This document shows positions 52,300 through 60,385 of a stretch of 60,385 bases of DNA, one piece after another. The stretch covers positions 1 to 60,385 of the forward strand of contig CALLMM010000021.1 of NCBI GenBank assembly GCA_938005745.1. Direction: 5' to 3'. Position 1 is the stretch's first letter; each line of letters starts with the position of its first letter. The position numbers and the translations under genes are program-made. The stretch comes from an uncultured Chthonomonadales bacterium. GTDB lineage: Bacteria > Armatimonadota > Chthonomonadetes > Chthonomonadales > CAJBBX01. The notes beneath the pieces are model-generated. The model saw only the letters and a program-made list of their open reading frames with translations, searched no databases and was not told the DNA's origin.

Positions 52300-52704
52300 C
52301 TATCTCTGCCCGATCCCGACCCGCGCCGTACAGTTGGGACCGGAACTGTAGACCGGAACCCGTTTGATATGGCTTAACGCCCCGGTCTCTGATGTCGCCA
52401 ACCGGAATAGCCCGTTTCTGTGCTGGCTGGGAATCTTTGCGACCTGCTCCGCCGTTCCCACAATCTCGATGTGCCCATGATGAGAGCGCACCGTCTGTGC
52501 CAGCGGCGAGATGGAGGTCAGAGTGGAGAGCCAGTCCGACGCAGCGCGCTGCAGGTTGACAATGATGTCGAAGTGTCCGGCGCTCGTTAAAGCGCGGATC
52601 ATCTCGTACAGCGTCTCGGTCGCAGCCGGTCCCCATTCCCCCTGGACTTCCACCACGGGAACGCCGCTGTGAAGCCGCAAACCAACCGTAAATCCGGGCG
52701 TCAT
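52300..52704 (-). CDS. STAS-domain protein (anti-sigma-antagonist-like)
   Basis: A 134-residue protein with the STAS fold pattern: VPVVEVQGEWGPAATETLYEM, then FDIIVNLQRAASDWLSTLTS, where antagonists of the SpoIIAA type carry a phosphorylatable Ser, here in SDWLSTLTS. HGHIEIVGTAEQVAKI forms the next strand and helix. No kinase or sigma factor is adjacent. GGAGGGAAAG precedes the ATG. A regulatory role by partner switching is inferred from the fold only. The Cys-rich mini-gene follows on the same strand. Confidence 0.75.
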   Translation of the reverse strand: MTPGFTVGLRLHSGVPVVEVQGEWGPAATETLYEMIRALTSAGHFDIIVNLQRAASDWLSTLTSISPLAQTVRSHHGHIEIVGTAEQVAKIPSQHRNGLFRLATSETGALSHIKRVPVYSSGPNCTARVGIGQR

Positions 52705-52985
52705 CTTTCCCTCCTACCTTCGCAGAGAATATCTCTCCTCATTATCGGCGAAGTCGCCATCTCCAAACAGGAGAAAATCAACGTCCGGAACCGCAGAAGG
52801 CAGCGCCAGTGTAAGGGCGAGCCGGGGAGGTTGCGCGGAGCGCGCCCGTCATGCAGGAGCCGCTCATCCTCTTCCCGAACCCCTTGATTGGAACTACCTC
52901 TATGACGAATTTGTTCCATAGAAAACCGGCTATTCACCATAATCCGCGAAGTTTTTTCAGGGCGCGGGAGGACAGGAGAGGAGCG

Positions 52986-53618
52986 ATGCAGCGCATGGCG
53001 TCGGGGATAACAGCGGTTACGCTGGGGCTGTCTCTGTGGGGCGGAGCGCGGCTGGAGGCGCAGCGCGCACAGGACCTCTGGCAGATCGTGCCGGGCACGC
53101 GCGCGGGCGCGATTACCGCAAAGACAACGCTCGCCGGGCTGGAGCGTCTCTACGGCAAAGGCAACGTGCGGGAGCAGAAGATTGACGTGGGAGAGGGGCA
53201 GCAGGCTCGCGGCGCAGTGGTCTTTCCCGGCGATCCGGCGCGCCGACTGGAGATCCTCTGGAGAGAGGGCAGCAGGACGCCGGCGGCGGTGCGCGTGCGC
53301 GGAACCCGCAGCCGCTGGAAGACCCCGCAGGGCATCCTGCTCGGAACCTCGCTCAAAGAGCTGGAGAGGCTTAACGGAAAACCTTTCCGGCTCTACGGCT
53401 TCTCGTGGGACTACGGCGGACTGGTCGAGTCCTGGCAGAAAGGCAGGCTGGCGGGGCTGGAGTCGAAGATGTCGCTGATCCTCTCTCCGGACGAAAGGAC
53501 CGGAGTCAGCGAAAAGGAGTACCAGACGGTGATGGGGGACAGACCCTTCTCCTCCGCGCATCCCGTCATGCGGAAGATGAATCCCCGCGTGGTTGAGATC
53601 CATATCCGGCTGGACTGA
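52986..53618 (+). CDS. Exported protein of unknown function
   Basis: A 210-residue protein with a signal peptide (MASGITAVTLGLSLWGGARLEAQ). The mature part has SLKELERLNGKPFRLYGFSWDY and a strand-rich C-terminus (NPRVVEIHIRL), reminiscent of small periplasmic beta proteins but not assigned. The ATG at 52986 follows AGGAGAGGAG; the frame remains open upstream to 52851 without a better site. It is convergent with the DUF3472 gene 17 bases away. The 281-base region before it (52705-52985) shows no feature other than this Shine-Dalgarno. Confidence 0.78.
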   Translation: MQRMASGITAVTLGLSLWGGARLEAQRAQDLWQIVPGTRAGAITAKTTLAGLERLYGKGNVREQKIDVGEGQQARGAVVFPGDPARRLEILWREGSRTPAAVRVRGTRSRWKTPQGILLGTSLKELERLNGKPFRLYGFSWDYGGLVESWQKGRLAGLESKMSLILSPDERTGVSEKEYQTVMGDRPFSSAHPVMRKMNPRVVEIHIRLD

Positions 53619-53635
53619 GCGGACGCAGATACCGG

Positions 53636-54910
53636 TTACCGGATCGTCGGGGGGAGGATGCCGGCGGGCGGACGGTCTGTCGGAGGGCGCGTGAGCGTAT
53701 CGCCATATCGGATCGTTCCGTCCAGAAAGCCGCCGTTGGACAGATAGAAACGCCCCTGTCGAACTCCCGCATCGTAGTCTTTGCGCTGCTCTCTGCCGTG
53801 CGGGTCGTGCGTGAACCGCGCGGTCAGAAGCTCCTGCCAGCCTCCCTTCTCTGTTCGGATCCACCCGTTGCCGAACTCCGCCAGACGGCGCATCTGTCCG
53901 TTGCTGCCCCAGAAGTTTTCGTTAAAGGAGTAGAGACCGCGCAGATAGCCCCCGTCGCCGGGGGCGCGGAAGCTGGCGATCAGCCCCCACGCCTTCCGTT
54001 CCGGGAAGTAGAAGTAGGCGGTGTAGATCGTCGTCGTTCCTTCGGGCTTCGCGGCGAGGAGGAATCGGTAGGTCTGTCCCTTCTTCCAGTAGTACTTCAG
54101 ATGGCTGTGTCCTCCGGTGCCTTCGTTGCCGAAGCTACCTGCATAGACGCCCTCTCCCTTTGCGAGCAGCTGGACCCGGTTCTCCTCCGCCACCCGGCTG
54201 CGGTCTATCGCCTCGCTGCCGCTGTCCCAGACAGAGAAGATGATCCGGCGTTCGGTCGGGCTGTTGACCTGTATGCCGAAATAGCCCCGATGAAACCCGC
54301 ACACCATGTAGAAGGACCAGAGCGGATCGGTGCGCGCCGTCACCTCGTTATAGAACAGGACGACCCTCTCTCCGCGCGCGATCGGGTACCCCAGATGCAC
54401 GGAGGCGGCGTTCCTGCGCTCCACCAGACTGAAGTGGGCGCGGCGTGCCGCCGGACCGGAGAGGCGCAGCGACTCCAGGTCGCCGAAGGTCTCCCCGGTT
54501 CTTGATACTCCCTCCAGAGCGATGCGATAGCAGCCGGGAGAGGGGATCGTCACGCCCTGAAAGGCGGCGACAACCGGCTGCGCGTCTTCGCCTGTGATGG
54601 AGGTGGTTCGCGCCTTTCCGGCGATCGTCAGACGCAGGCGAACCCGCTCTCCCGCCGGCAGACGCAGTGTCAGAGACGGCTCGAGCGTTCCGGGCGTGTT
54701 GATCCTGCCGTACCAGACGACACGCTGACGGGTGTCGCGCCACTGGAGGATGCCCTCCGGCTCCGAGACCTTTGCGCCGTCGGGATCGGGTTCGATATAG
54801 GCGGTAAAGGCAGGGATGAGCAGCGGATCGGGGGAGGACACGCCCTCCTGACCGGCGAGAGCGGGGGGCGAAAGGAGCGGAATCAGGCACAGAAGCAGAC
54901 CGGGATGCAT
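53636..54910 (-). CDS. DUF5077/DUF3472 domain exported protein
   Basis: A 424-residue secreted protein: signal peptide (LLLCLIPLLSPPALAGQ), an N-terminal DUF5077-like beta-sandwich (about 25-150, GRINTPGTLEPSLTLRLPAG) and a C-terminal DUF3472 domain (about 155-350, VHLGYP, YFGIQVNSPTERRIIFSVWD, GGHSHLKYYWKKGQTYRFL). DUF3472 occurs in extracellular proteins, often with carbohydrate-active enzymes. The ATG at 54910 matches the signal peptide; a 15-residue N-terminal extension is possible. TATAGT upstream may be a -10. Confidence 0.88.
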   Translation of the reverse strand: MHPGLLLCLIPLLSPPALAGQEGVSSPDPLLIPAFTAYIEPDPDGAKVSEPEGILQWRDTRQRVVWYGRINTPGTLEPSLTLRLPAGERVRLRLTIAGKARTTSITGEDAQPVVAAFQGVTIPSPGCYRIALEGVSRTGETFGDLESLRLSGPAARRAHFSLVERRNAASVHLGYPIARGERVVLFYNEVTARTDPLWSFYMVCGFHRGYFGIQVNSPTERRIIFSVWDSGSEAIDRSRVAEENRVQLLAKGEGVYAGSFGNEGTGGHSHLKYYWKKGQTYRFLLAAKPEGTTTIYTAYFYFPERKAWGLIASFRAPGDGGYLRGLYSFNENFWGSNGQMRRLAEFGNGWIRTEKGGWQELLTARFTHDPHGREQRKDYDAGVRQGRFYLSNGGFLDGTIRYGDTLTRPPTDRPPAGILPPTIR

Positions 54911-55019
54911 CGAGCGTTCACCGTTTCGGAAGGGATAGGTCCGGGATCGCCTCACTATACCACATGCCGGCGCGAAATCCCTGCCCGCAGCTCAGGAGGC
55001 GTGATACGGAAAGAGGAGA

Positions 55020-55159
55020 AGATTGCTTCGGTCGGCTAACGCCTCCCTCGCAATGACACAATGAGAGGCTCTGCCTCCCTCGCAATGACAATCCGGGAGG
55101 TGTGACCGTTCCAGTTACGTGGTACATGCCCCCAGTCCGTCATTGCGAGCGCAGCGAAG
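55020..55159. repeat. Composite dispersed repeat, inverted 39-base unit plus 54-base copy 2
   Basis: 55020-55058 is the reverse complement of the 39-base unit (AGATTGCTTCGGTCGGC ...). A second partial CTCCCTCGCAATGACA follows at about 55076. 55106-55159 is the reverse complement of 37217-37270 with one difference. It lies in the 263-base gap between the DUF3472 and CorC-type genes. Confidence 0.88.
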
Positions 55160-55173
55160 CCAGCTTGCTGCCG

Positions 55174-56544
55174 CTACTCCTCCCGATCCGCCTCCGACCC
55201 CAGCCCGTCTCCTGCAGGCGACTCCGTCAGGCGGGTTACCCGCAGCTTCTGTATGCGCCGTCCGTCCGTCGCCTCCACCTGAAAGAGGAACTGCTTCCAG
55301 CGGGTCTCCTCGCCCTGCTGCGGCTGATGCCCGAACAGCCCGAAGACAAATCCGCCGATGGTGTCGGACTCCTCCAGCGCGATGTCGGCGCCCAGCGCCT
55401 CATTAAACGCCGCCAGCGGCATCCGGGCATCCACGCGGAGGGTCTGCGCATCTATCTCCTCCAGGAGCGGCTCCTCGCGGTCGTACTCATCCTGGATCTC
55501 GCCGAACACCTCCTCCACCAGGTCCTCGATCGTTACCACGCCCGTTACCGTTCCGAACTCATCGCGCACGATGACGATCTGGCTGTGGTGCCGGCGCATA
55601 TCGGCGAGCAGATCGTCCATACGTTTGGTCTCCGGGATGAAGATCGGCGGACGCAGGTGTTCGCGAATGACGAAGCCGGCGGGATTGCGTACCGCCTCCT
55701 TCAGCACGTCTTTGGCGTGGATGATGCCGATGATGTTATCCAGGTCGTCATCGTAGACCGGCAGGCGGGAGTGTCCCGACTGCATGATGACCTCGATCAA
55801 CTCCTCCAGCGTGGCGTCGGCTTCGACGGCGGTCACATCCAGACGCGGCGTCATCACCTTGCGGGCGATCGTGTCCTCAAAGTGAAAGACCCGCGAGACC
55901 ATCTCCTCCTGCTCCTCCTGCAGCAGTCCCGCCTCGCGCGTGGACTGCACCAGAATCTCTAGCTCCTGCACGGAGTGAACAGCGGCATGCTCCGGAGCGG
56001 GACGCAGTCCGATCAGGCGCACGACGGCGTTGCCCATGCCGTTCAACAGGAGAATGAAGGGGCGGAAGAGCGTCAGAAAGAGGTTCAACGGGCTGGTAAC
56101 CCACAGGGAGGTGGATTCCGGTCTCTGCAGGGCGATGCTCTTGGGAGCAAGCTCCCCGAAGACGATATGCAGGGCGGTGGCAATGGCGAAGGCGACGCCG
56201 ATGGCGATCCCGTGCGAGGTGATCAGCGCGCCCTTCTCCGGCAGAAAGCGGTCAAAAATCGGCTCGATCAGATGCGCGATCGCCGGCTCGCCGATGAACC
56301 CCAGTCCCAGAGAAGCCATCGTGATGCCCAGCTGGGTGGCGGCGATATAGGTGTCGAGATGTCCGAGCGCTCTCTGCACCGTCTTCGCCCGCCGATCTCC
56401 CGCACCCGCCAGCTCCTCCATCCGGGAGCGGCGCACGCTGACCAGCGCGAACTCCGCCGCCACGAAGAAGCCGTTGAGCAGCACCAGCCCGATCACCGGC
56501 AGCAGGCTCAGCACTCCTTTTCCCAGGAACTCCATATCGGACAT
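55174..56544 (-). CDS. CorC/HlyC-type protein: DUF21, two CBS domains, transporter-associated domain
   Basis: A 456-residue inner-membrane protein. DUF21 membrane domain (about 1-200: LLPVIGLVLLNGFFVAAEFA, AATQLGITMASLGLGFIGEP, VFGELAPKSIALQRPE), then a CBS pair (about 215-340: RKVMTPRLDVTAVEADATLE, GHSRLPVYDDDLDNIIGIIH, VTIEDLVEEVFGEIQDEYD) and a C-terminal CorC_HlyC domain. Members are linked to Mg2+ or Co2+ efflux (CorC/YtfL-like, CNNM-related), with CBS domains sensing adenine nucleotides. The 'hemolysin' name is historical. Confidence 0.95.
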   Translation of the reverse strand: MSDMEFLGKGVLSLLPVIGLVLLNGFFVAAEFALVSVRRSRMEELAGAGDRRAKTVQRALGHLDTYIAATQLGITMASLGLGFIGEPAIAHLIEPIFDRFLPEKGALITSHGIAIGVAFAIATALHIVFGELAPKSIALQRPESTSLWVTSPLNLFLTLFRPFILLLNGMGNAVVRLIGLRPAPEHAAVHSVQELEILVQSTREAGLLQEEQEEMVSRVFHFEDTIARKVMTPRLDVTAVEADATLEELIEVIMQSGHSRLPVYDDDLDNIIGIIHAKDVLKEAVRNPAGFVIREHLRPPIFIPETKRMDDLLADMRRHHSQIVIVRDEFGTVTGVVTIEDLVEEVFGEIQDEYDREEPLLEEIDAQTLRVDARMPLAAFNEALGADIALEESDTIGGFVFGLFGHQPQQGEETRWKQFLFQVEATDGRRIQKLRVTRLTESPAGDGLGSEADREE

Positions 56545-56650
56545 TTCGCGATCCGGCGGCGCAATCCCTCTGCGCTGCGCGCAGGCGCAGGAATCGAAGC
56601 CTCTCTGTCCAATACTGCATCACATCTCGAACACCTGAGGAGTCTGTCTT

Positions 56651-57316
56651 ATGGCAACACGAACCCTTTCGCTGACCGACCAGATCCACGCCTATCTGGT
56701 CTCCGTCTCCGGTCCGCAGAGCGAGGCGCAGCGGCGTCTGCGCGAAGAGACCGCAAAAATGCCCAACTCCGGCATGCAGATTTCGTTTGAACAGGGGCAG
56801 TTCATGGCGCTGCTCGTGCGCCTGCTGAAGGCGCGCAAGACGCTGGAGATCGGGGTCTTCACCGGATACAGTTCGCTCGTGGTGGCGCAGGCGCTGCCGG
56901 AGGACGGCAGAATTATCGCCTGCGATGTGAGCGAGGAGTATACCTCGATCGCGCGCCGTCACTGGGAGGAGGCGGGCGTCGCGCACAAGATTGACCTGCG
57001 TCTGGCTCCCGCGCTAGAGACGCTGGACGCGCTGCTGGCGGAGGGACAGGCGGACACCTTCGATTTCGCCTTTATTGACGCCGACAAGTCCAACTACGAC
57101 GCCTACTACGAGCGCGCGCTGAAGCTGATACACGCCGGCGGCTTGATCGCCATTGACAACACCCTGTGGGCGGGCCGGGTCGCCGATACGAACGTACAGG
57201 ATCCCGACACGCAGGCGATGCGCGCCTTTAACGCCAAACTGCACCACGATACGCGGATACACCTGAGCGTCGTGCCTATCGGCGACGGCTTGACGCTGGC
57301 GATGCGCCGAAGCTGA
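56651..57316 (+). CDS. O-methyltransferase, CCoAOMT family
   Basis: A 221-residue SAM-dependent O-methyltransferase of family 3. SAM loop ARKTLEIGVFTGYSSLVVAQ; metal and catalytic Asp in FAFIDADKSNYDAYYE and IDNTLWAGRVAD. These enzymes methylate catechol hydroxyls in a Mg2+-dependent way, commonly in secondary metabolism; the substrate is unknown. TGAGGAG precedes the ATG. It starts a rightward set of three enzymes: methyltransferase, AAC(3)-like and zinc dehydrogenase. Confidence 0.93.
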   Translation: MATRTLSLTDQIHAYLVSVSGPQSEAQRRLREETAKMPNSGMQISFEQGQFMALLVRLLKARKTLEIGVFTGYSSLVVAQALPEDGRIIACDVSEEYTSIARRHWEEAGVAHKIDLRLAPALETLDALLAEGQADTFDFAFIDADKSNYDAYYERALKLIHAGGLIAIDNTLWAGRVADTNVQDPDTQAMRAFNAKLHHDTRIHLSVVPIGDGLTLAMRRS

Positions 57317-57375
57317 CGCGCAGCGATCGCCACTCTCCCGGCACACCATAGATTAAGAGGAGGCGTCCGACGCCG

Positions 57376-58164
57376 ATGATGCCCGATTACGAACAACTGA
57401 CGGAACAGCTGCGCGCGCTCGGACTGCGAGAAGGCGATACGGTGATGGTTCACTCCTCGTTCCGCGCGCTGGGAATTCGGGACCCGGAGACGATCCTGCG
57501 CGCCCTGCTGGCGGTTCTGGGCGAATCCGGAACGCTGCTGCTGCCCGGACTCTCCTATAAGCAGGAGCCGCACCATATCCACAGTGTGCGCGATACGCCG
57601 ACCTGCGTCGGGTTTCTCTCCGAGTACTTCCGCACGCGCCCGGGCACGCTGCGCAGCGTCCATCCCACCCACTCCGTCTGCGGGATCGGCGCGGAGCTGC
57701 CGGAACTGCTGACCCGGCACATTTTGGACACGACCCCCTGCGGTCCTCATTCGCCGTTTCGCCGCGTGCTGCAGAGGGGAGGAAAGATTCTGATGCTCGG
57801 CTGCGGTCTGTGCCCGAACACCTCCATGCACGCGGTCGAGGAGTACGCCAACCCGCCCTATCTGTTCGGTCCGCCGATCCGCTACACCATCACCGACGCC
57901 GACGGGAAGACCTTCGAGAAGGAGTATACGCCGCACGGCTTCGCGGGATATGAACAGCGTTACGACCGCGTGGCGGACATTATGGGCAGAGGCGATTGGA
58001 CGACGGGGATGGTCGGCAGGGCGGAGAGCCATCTGATTCTGGGCGAGGCGCTGCTGGAAAAGGCTCTGGCGAAGATGCGGGAGGATCCCTTCTACTTCGT
58101 GGATCGCGCGGAGGAGGCGGAGCAGGGTACGCACGACGCGCCCGGGGCAGGAAAACCGGGCTGA
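57376..58164 (+). CDS. AAC(3)-type aminoglycoside N-acetyltransferase family protein
   Basis: A 262-residue member of the antibiotic N-acetyltransferase fold (AAC(3)/YokD/FrbF). MVHSSFRALG, VGFLSEYFRTRPGTLRSVHP followed by THSVCGIGAE (catalytic His of HPTHS), and MLGCGLCPNTSMHAVEEYANPP fit the family. Chromosomal members may not touch aminoglycosides and instead acetylate other amines. It starts 59 bases after the methyltransferase gene. Resistance would need testing. Confidence 0.9.
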   Translation: MMPDYEQLTEQLRALGLREGDTVMVHSSFRALGIRDPETILRALLAVLGESGTLLLPGLSYKQEPHHIHSVRDTPTCVGFLSEYFRTRPGTLRSVHPTHSVCGIGAELPELLTRHILDTTPCGPHSPFRRVLQRGGKILMLGCGLCPNTSMHAVEEYANPPYLFGPPIRYTITDADGKTFEKEYTPHGFAGYEQRYDRVADIMGRGDWTTGMVGRAESHLILGEALLEKALAKMREDPFYFVDRAEEAEQGTHDAPGAGKPG

Positions 58165-58242
58165 GCGTGGAATGTATATGCCGTTTACGATGCGAACGCA
58201 ACATTCACAGGCGTGATAATCCAGTGAAGGAGAGGGAGCCAG

Positions 58243-59364
58243 ATGGCAACAGAGGGTCGAGCAGCCATGCTGATTGAGCCGGGCAAGCCGGCGGTCGTGG
58301 AGGATATTCTCCTCGATCCGCCCGGTCCCGGAGAGGTGCAGGTGCGGGTGGTCGCCAGCGGCGTCTGTCACACCGACCTGACGGTGAAGATGCAGAACGG
58401 AGCCGGCATGAAGTTTCCCATCGTGCTGGGGCACGAGGGAGCCGGATATGTGGAGGCGGTGGGCGACGGGGTCACCCATCTGCAGGAGGGCGACCCGGTG
58501 GTGATCGCCTATCGCGCCCCCTGCGAGCAGTGTCCCGCCTGTCGTCGGGGCGATCCGCGTCACTGCTACATGGCGTTGCGCCCCAAACAGCGCCTTCGCC
58601 GGAAGGCGACGGGCGATCTCTGCTCCCAGGTGCTGCGCTGCGGGACCTTCGCCACGCGCACCATCGTCCACAGTAAAGCGGCAGTGAAGATGCCGGACAA
58701 TATGCCGCTGGAGAAAGCCTGTCTGATCGCCTGCGGCGTCATCACCGGAGTCGGCGCGACCATGAACACGACCTCGGTCTTTCCGGGCGCAAGCGTGGCG
58801 GTGATCGGCTGCGGCGGCGTGGGGCTGAGCGTGATTCAGGGCGCGAAGCTGTGCCACGCAAAGCAGATCATCGCTGTAGATGTGAACCCGGTGAAGCTGG
58901 AGTGGGCGAAGAAGTTCGGTGCGACCGACGTGGTGAACGCCCGCGAAGGCGACCCGGTGGCGGCGGTGCGCAGTCTCGTGAAAGATCCCTGGCCCGGCTA
59001 TGAGGGCGGCGTGGACTTCTCCTACGAGGCGACCGGGCGCATGGAGTGCATCGAGCAGGCGGTGCGCATGGTCAACTACAACGGCATCGCCACCACGATC
59101 GGATTCCCCGGTCCCGACGACAGCGTAACGCTCAATGTGGGCAATATTGACACCGGCGTCTACTGGAACAAGGTGAACCTGCGCGTCTGTCATGCGGGCG
59201 ATACCCTTCCCTCGCACGACTTCCCGCTGATGGCGCAGTTCTACCTGCAGGGCAAGCTCGATCTGGACGGCATGGTGACCGGCGAGATCGCGCTGGAGGA
59301 GGTAGAGGACGCCTTCCACACGATGGAGACCGGCAACGTTATCCGCTCGGTGATCCGGCTGTAG
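58243..59364 (+). CDS. Zinc-dependent alcohol dehydrogenase (class III/mycothiol-like)
   Basis: A 373-residue medium-chain dehydrogenase. Catalytic zinc ligands are in GVCHTDL and GHEGAG with a further Cys in ACGVITG; the structural zinc is bound by CEQCPACRRGDPRHC. The NAD loop is VAVIGCGGVGLSVIQGAKL. Sequence resembles class III or mycothiol-dependent formaldehyde dehydrogenases, but thiol cofactor use cannot be told from sequence alone. AAGGAGAGGGAG precedes the ATG. It ends the rightward enzyme set and is followed by a hairpin. Confidence 0.95.
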   Translation: MATEGRAAMLIEPGKPAVVEDILLDPPGPGEVQVRVVASGVCHTDLTVKMQNGAGMKFPIVLGHEGAGYVEAVGDGVTHLQEGDPVVIAYRAPCEQCPACRRGDPRHCYMALRPKQRLRRKATGDLCSQVLRCGTFATRTIVHSKAAVKMPDNMPLEKACLIACGVITGVGATMNTTSVFPGASVAVIGCGGVGLSVIQGAKLCHAKQIIAVDVNPVKLEWAKKFGATDVVNAREGDPVAAVRSLVKDPWPGYEGGVDFSYEATGRMECIEQAVRMVNYNGIATTIGFPGPDDSVTLNVGNIDTGVYWNKVNLRVCHAGDTLPSHDFPLMAQFYLQGKLDLDGMVTGEIALEEVEDAFHTMETGNVIRSVIRL

Positions 59365-59392
59365 ACCGCCCGCCCCCGCCGCTGTACGGACA

Positions 59393-59416
59393 GGGTCGCT
59401 AATGCGGGAGCGACCC
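59393..59416 (+). terminator. Hairpin after the dehydrogenase gene
   Basis: GGGTCGCT (59393-59400) and AGCGACCC (59409-59416) pair perfectly over 8 bp with an eight-base loop, 29 bases after the stop. GTCTGTCT follows, not a true T-run. It separates the dehydrogenase from the unrelated lower-G+C gene. Confidence 0.5.
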
Positions 59417-59492
59417 GTCTGTCTGTATGCCGCCCGTTAAAAGCAGGTTTTCGCTGTCCCCAACGGCATGAACGAGACGGAAGGAGCGTAAC

Positions 59493-60385
59493 ATGATCCG
59501 CCTGGAGGGAACGGTCTCCAGCTTCTCTTTCAACGGACAGCCACTGGCATTGAAGACGGTTGCATGGAAGGATTTTGACATCAACAGATGTCCGTCTTCA
59601 TGCAAAGTGGAGATGCCGGACCGCAGTATCATGGCGTTATCGCGATGGGTATCTCCCAAGCGCACGCGCAGTTACCCGTTTGCCAGGATATACGATACCT
59701 ACTCGCATAACGGCAAGATTGTCACAGTGATTCCGATCATGAAAGACGAAGGAGCGGATGGAGATAACGACCGGGTGAATTTCATATCGCTGTCGTGGAT
59801 GAACTTCACCAATGTGTATATCCTGCTGGCCTGGTATGACGAGGCACAGCCAAAGCAGAACGATCGCGGCAAACAGTTAATCACCAGCCAGCGGTTCAAC
59901 AATCAGTACGTGAAGGAGACGCTTCAAAAGATTGGGGCGTTCAAACAGGATGCCCATCACTGGAATGACCTGCACTTTCGCGAAGACTTTGTGCCGATCT
60001 ATGATCGTGCCGTGCAGGCGTATCAGCGTATTCAGGAAGTGAAGGCGGTTCAACTGCATTCCCAGACAGATCAGTACAGCTTCCTGGACAGGGTGAGAGA
60101 CCCGAACCACTCCCATCTGCTGAACCTGACAAGATTCAAGGAGGTAACTCTGGCGAAGTCTCTGTCGGCAGCACATCGTGAAACGAGCGTTGATCATGAG
60201 AAGGAGCAGTTGCAGCCGGACACGCAAAAAGCCCTGATAGAAGTAACGAACAATCTGGGCGGCAAGTACGCCTTAACAGCGGATGAGGTGCTCTTCGTGG
60301 GGGAGGAGCGGGTGATCATTCAGGAGAGCAAGAATACTACCAGGGAATGGCTGCCATCGAGCTATGACATCAAAGACGGGTTATT
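59493..60385 (+). CDS. Partial gene, possible PD-(D/E)XK nuclease, truncated by window end
   Basis: An open frame begins at ATG 59493, seven bases after AAGGAG, and runs off the window end (297 codons so far). The product starts MIRLEGTVSSFSFNGQPLAL and continues with VAWKDFDINRCPSS, FARIYDTYSHNGKIVTVIPI, VNFISLSWMNFTNVYILLAW. Near the end LTADEVLFVGEERVIIQESK has the spacing of a PD-(D/E)XK metal site (D/E, then E-x-K). I infer a restriction-type nuclease, without identifying a family. G+C is clearly lower (26/60 and 31/60 in two counted lines), suggesting transfer. Confidence 0.75.
   Translation, partial: MIRLEGTVSSFSFNGQPLALKTVAWKDFDINRCPSSCKVEMPDRSIMALSRWVSPKRTRSYPFARIYDTYSHNGKIVTVIPIMKDEGADGDNDRVNFISLSWMNFTNVYILLAWYDEAQPKQNDRGKQLITSQRFNNQYVKETLQKIGAFKQDAHHWNDLHFREDFVPIYDRAVQAYQRIQEVKAVQLHSQTDQYSFLDRVRDPNHSHLLNLTRFKEVTLAKSLSAAHRETSVDHEKEQLQPDTQKALIEVTNNLGGKYALTADEVLFVGEERVIIQESKNTTREWLPSSYDIKDGL

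Noticed and set aside
57376..58164. Acquired antibiotic-resistance gene
   Set aside because: The AAC(3)-like gene has the same G+C and context as its neighbours and no mobile element around it; chromosomal family members often have other substrates.

Overview
The window looks like chromosomal DNA of an Armatimonadota bacterium. The main reason is the prepilin-like protein at 21988-22725: it has the phylum-typical N-terminus ([20 protein letters not shown] followed by [12 protein letters not shown]) and an exact H-X9-DG motif near its C-terminus. Supporting signs are high G+C, many Tat-exported oxidoreductase and sugar-enzyme homologues, a planctomycete-like DUF1592/DUF1552 pair, frequent GTG/TTG starts behind strong Shine-Dalgarno sequences, and dispersed palindromic intergenic repeats. 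No tRNA, rRNA, CRISPR array, transposase or prophage was seen.

Layout. 1-10.6 kb: a leftward block with a DUF92 membrane protein, 3-methyladenine glycosylase, Gfo/Idh/MocA oxidoreductase, stand-alone helix-hairpin-helix protein, dienelactone hydrolase, metallo-beta-lactamase hydrolase, RecO, two paralogous beta-barrel-like exported proteins, HyuA and an epoxide-hydrolase-like enzyme. 10.7-14.0 kb: rightward phosphodiesterase, PhyH dioxygenase, HEAT-repeat protein and fucosidase-like protein. 14.2-21.2 kb: an LolA-like exported protein (leftward), sugar isomerase/epimerase, patatin and UvrA. 21.4-24.4 kb: a compact run behind a near-consensus promoter, encoding a Cys-rich exported protein, the prepilin-like protein, a membrane-anchored double redoxin and a MerP-like metal-binding protein. 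24.4-33.2 kb: a NodB-like deacetylase, an orphan protein, ArgD, FolC, a second Gfo/Idh/MocA enzyme and a large exported TIM-barrel-like protein. 33.2-41.7 kb: a HAF-repeat pseudogene, flavoprotein, a Tat-exported fucose-isomerase-like protein with an overlapping exported partner, a TetR regulator, and the DUF1592/DUF1552 pair. 41.7-47.7 kb: Eis-like acetyltransferase, RecD2, small membrane protein, UDP-sugar epimerase, RluD-type pseudouridine synthase. 47.7-55 kb: a giant exported pseudo-peptidase, a lipoprotein, a STAS protein with a Cys-rich mini-protein, and a DUF3472 protein. 55-60.4 kb: CorC/HlyC-type protein, O-methyltransferase, AAC(3)-like acetyltransferase, zinc alcohol dehydrogenase, and a lower-G+C gene cut by the window end that may encode a PD-(D/E)XK nuclease.

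How the parts fit. DNA repair and maintenance genes (glycosylase, RecO, UvrA, RecD2) are scattered among carbohydrate and envelope genes and do not form one pathway. The clearest functional unit is the 21.4-24.4 kb metal/thiol cluster. The 34.4-37.1 kb gene pair is probably an exported sugar-binding or isomerase-like unit, possibly controlled from palindromes in its divergent promoter region. The 60 kb edge is the most likely entry into an accessory (possibly defence) region.
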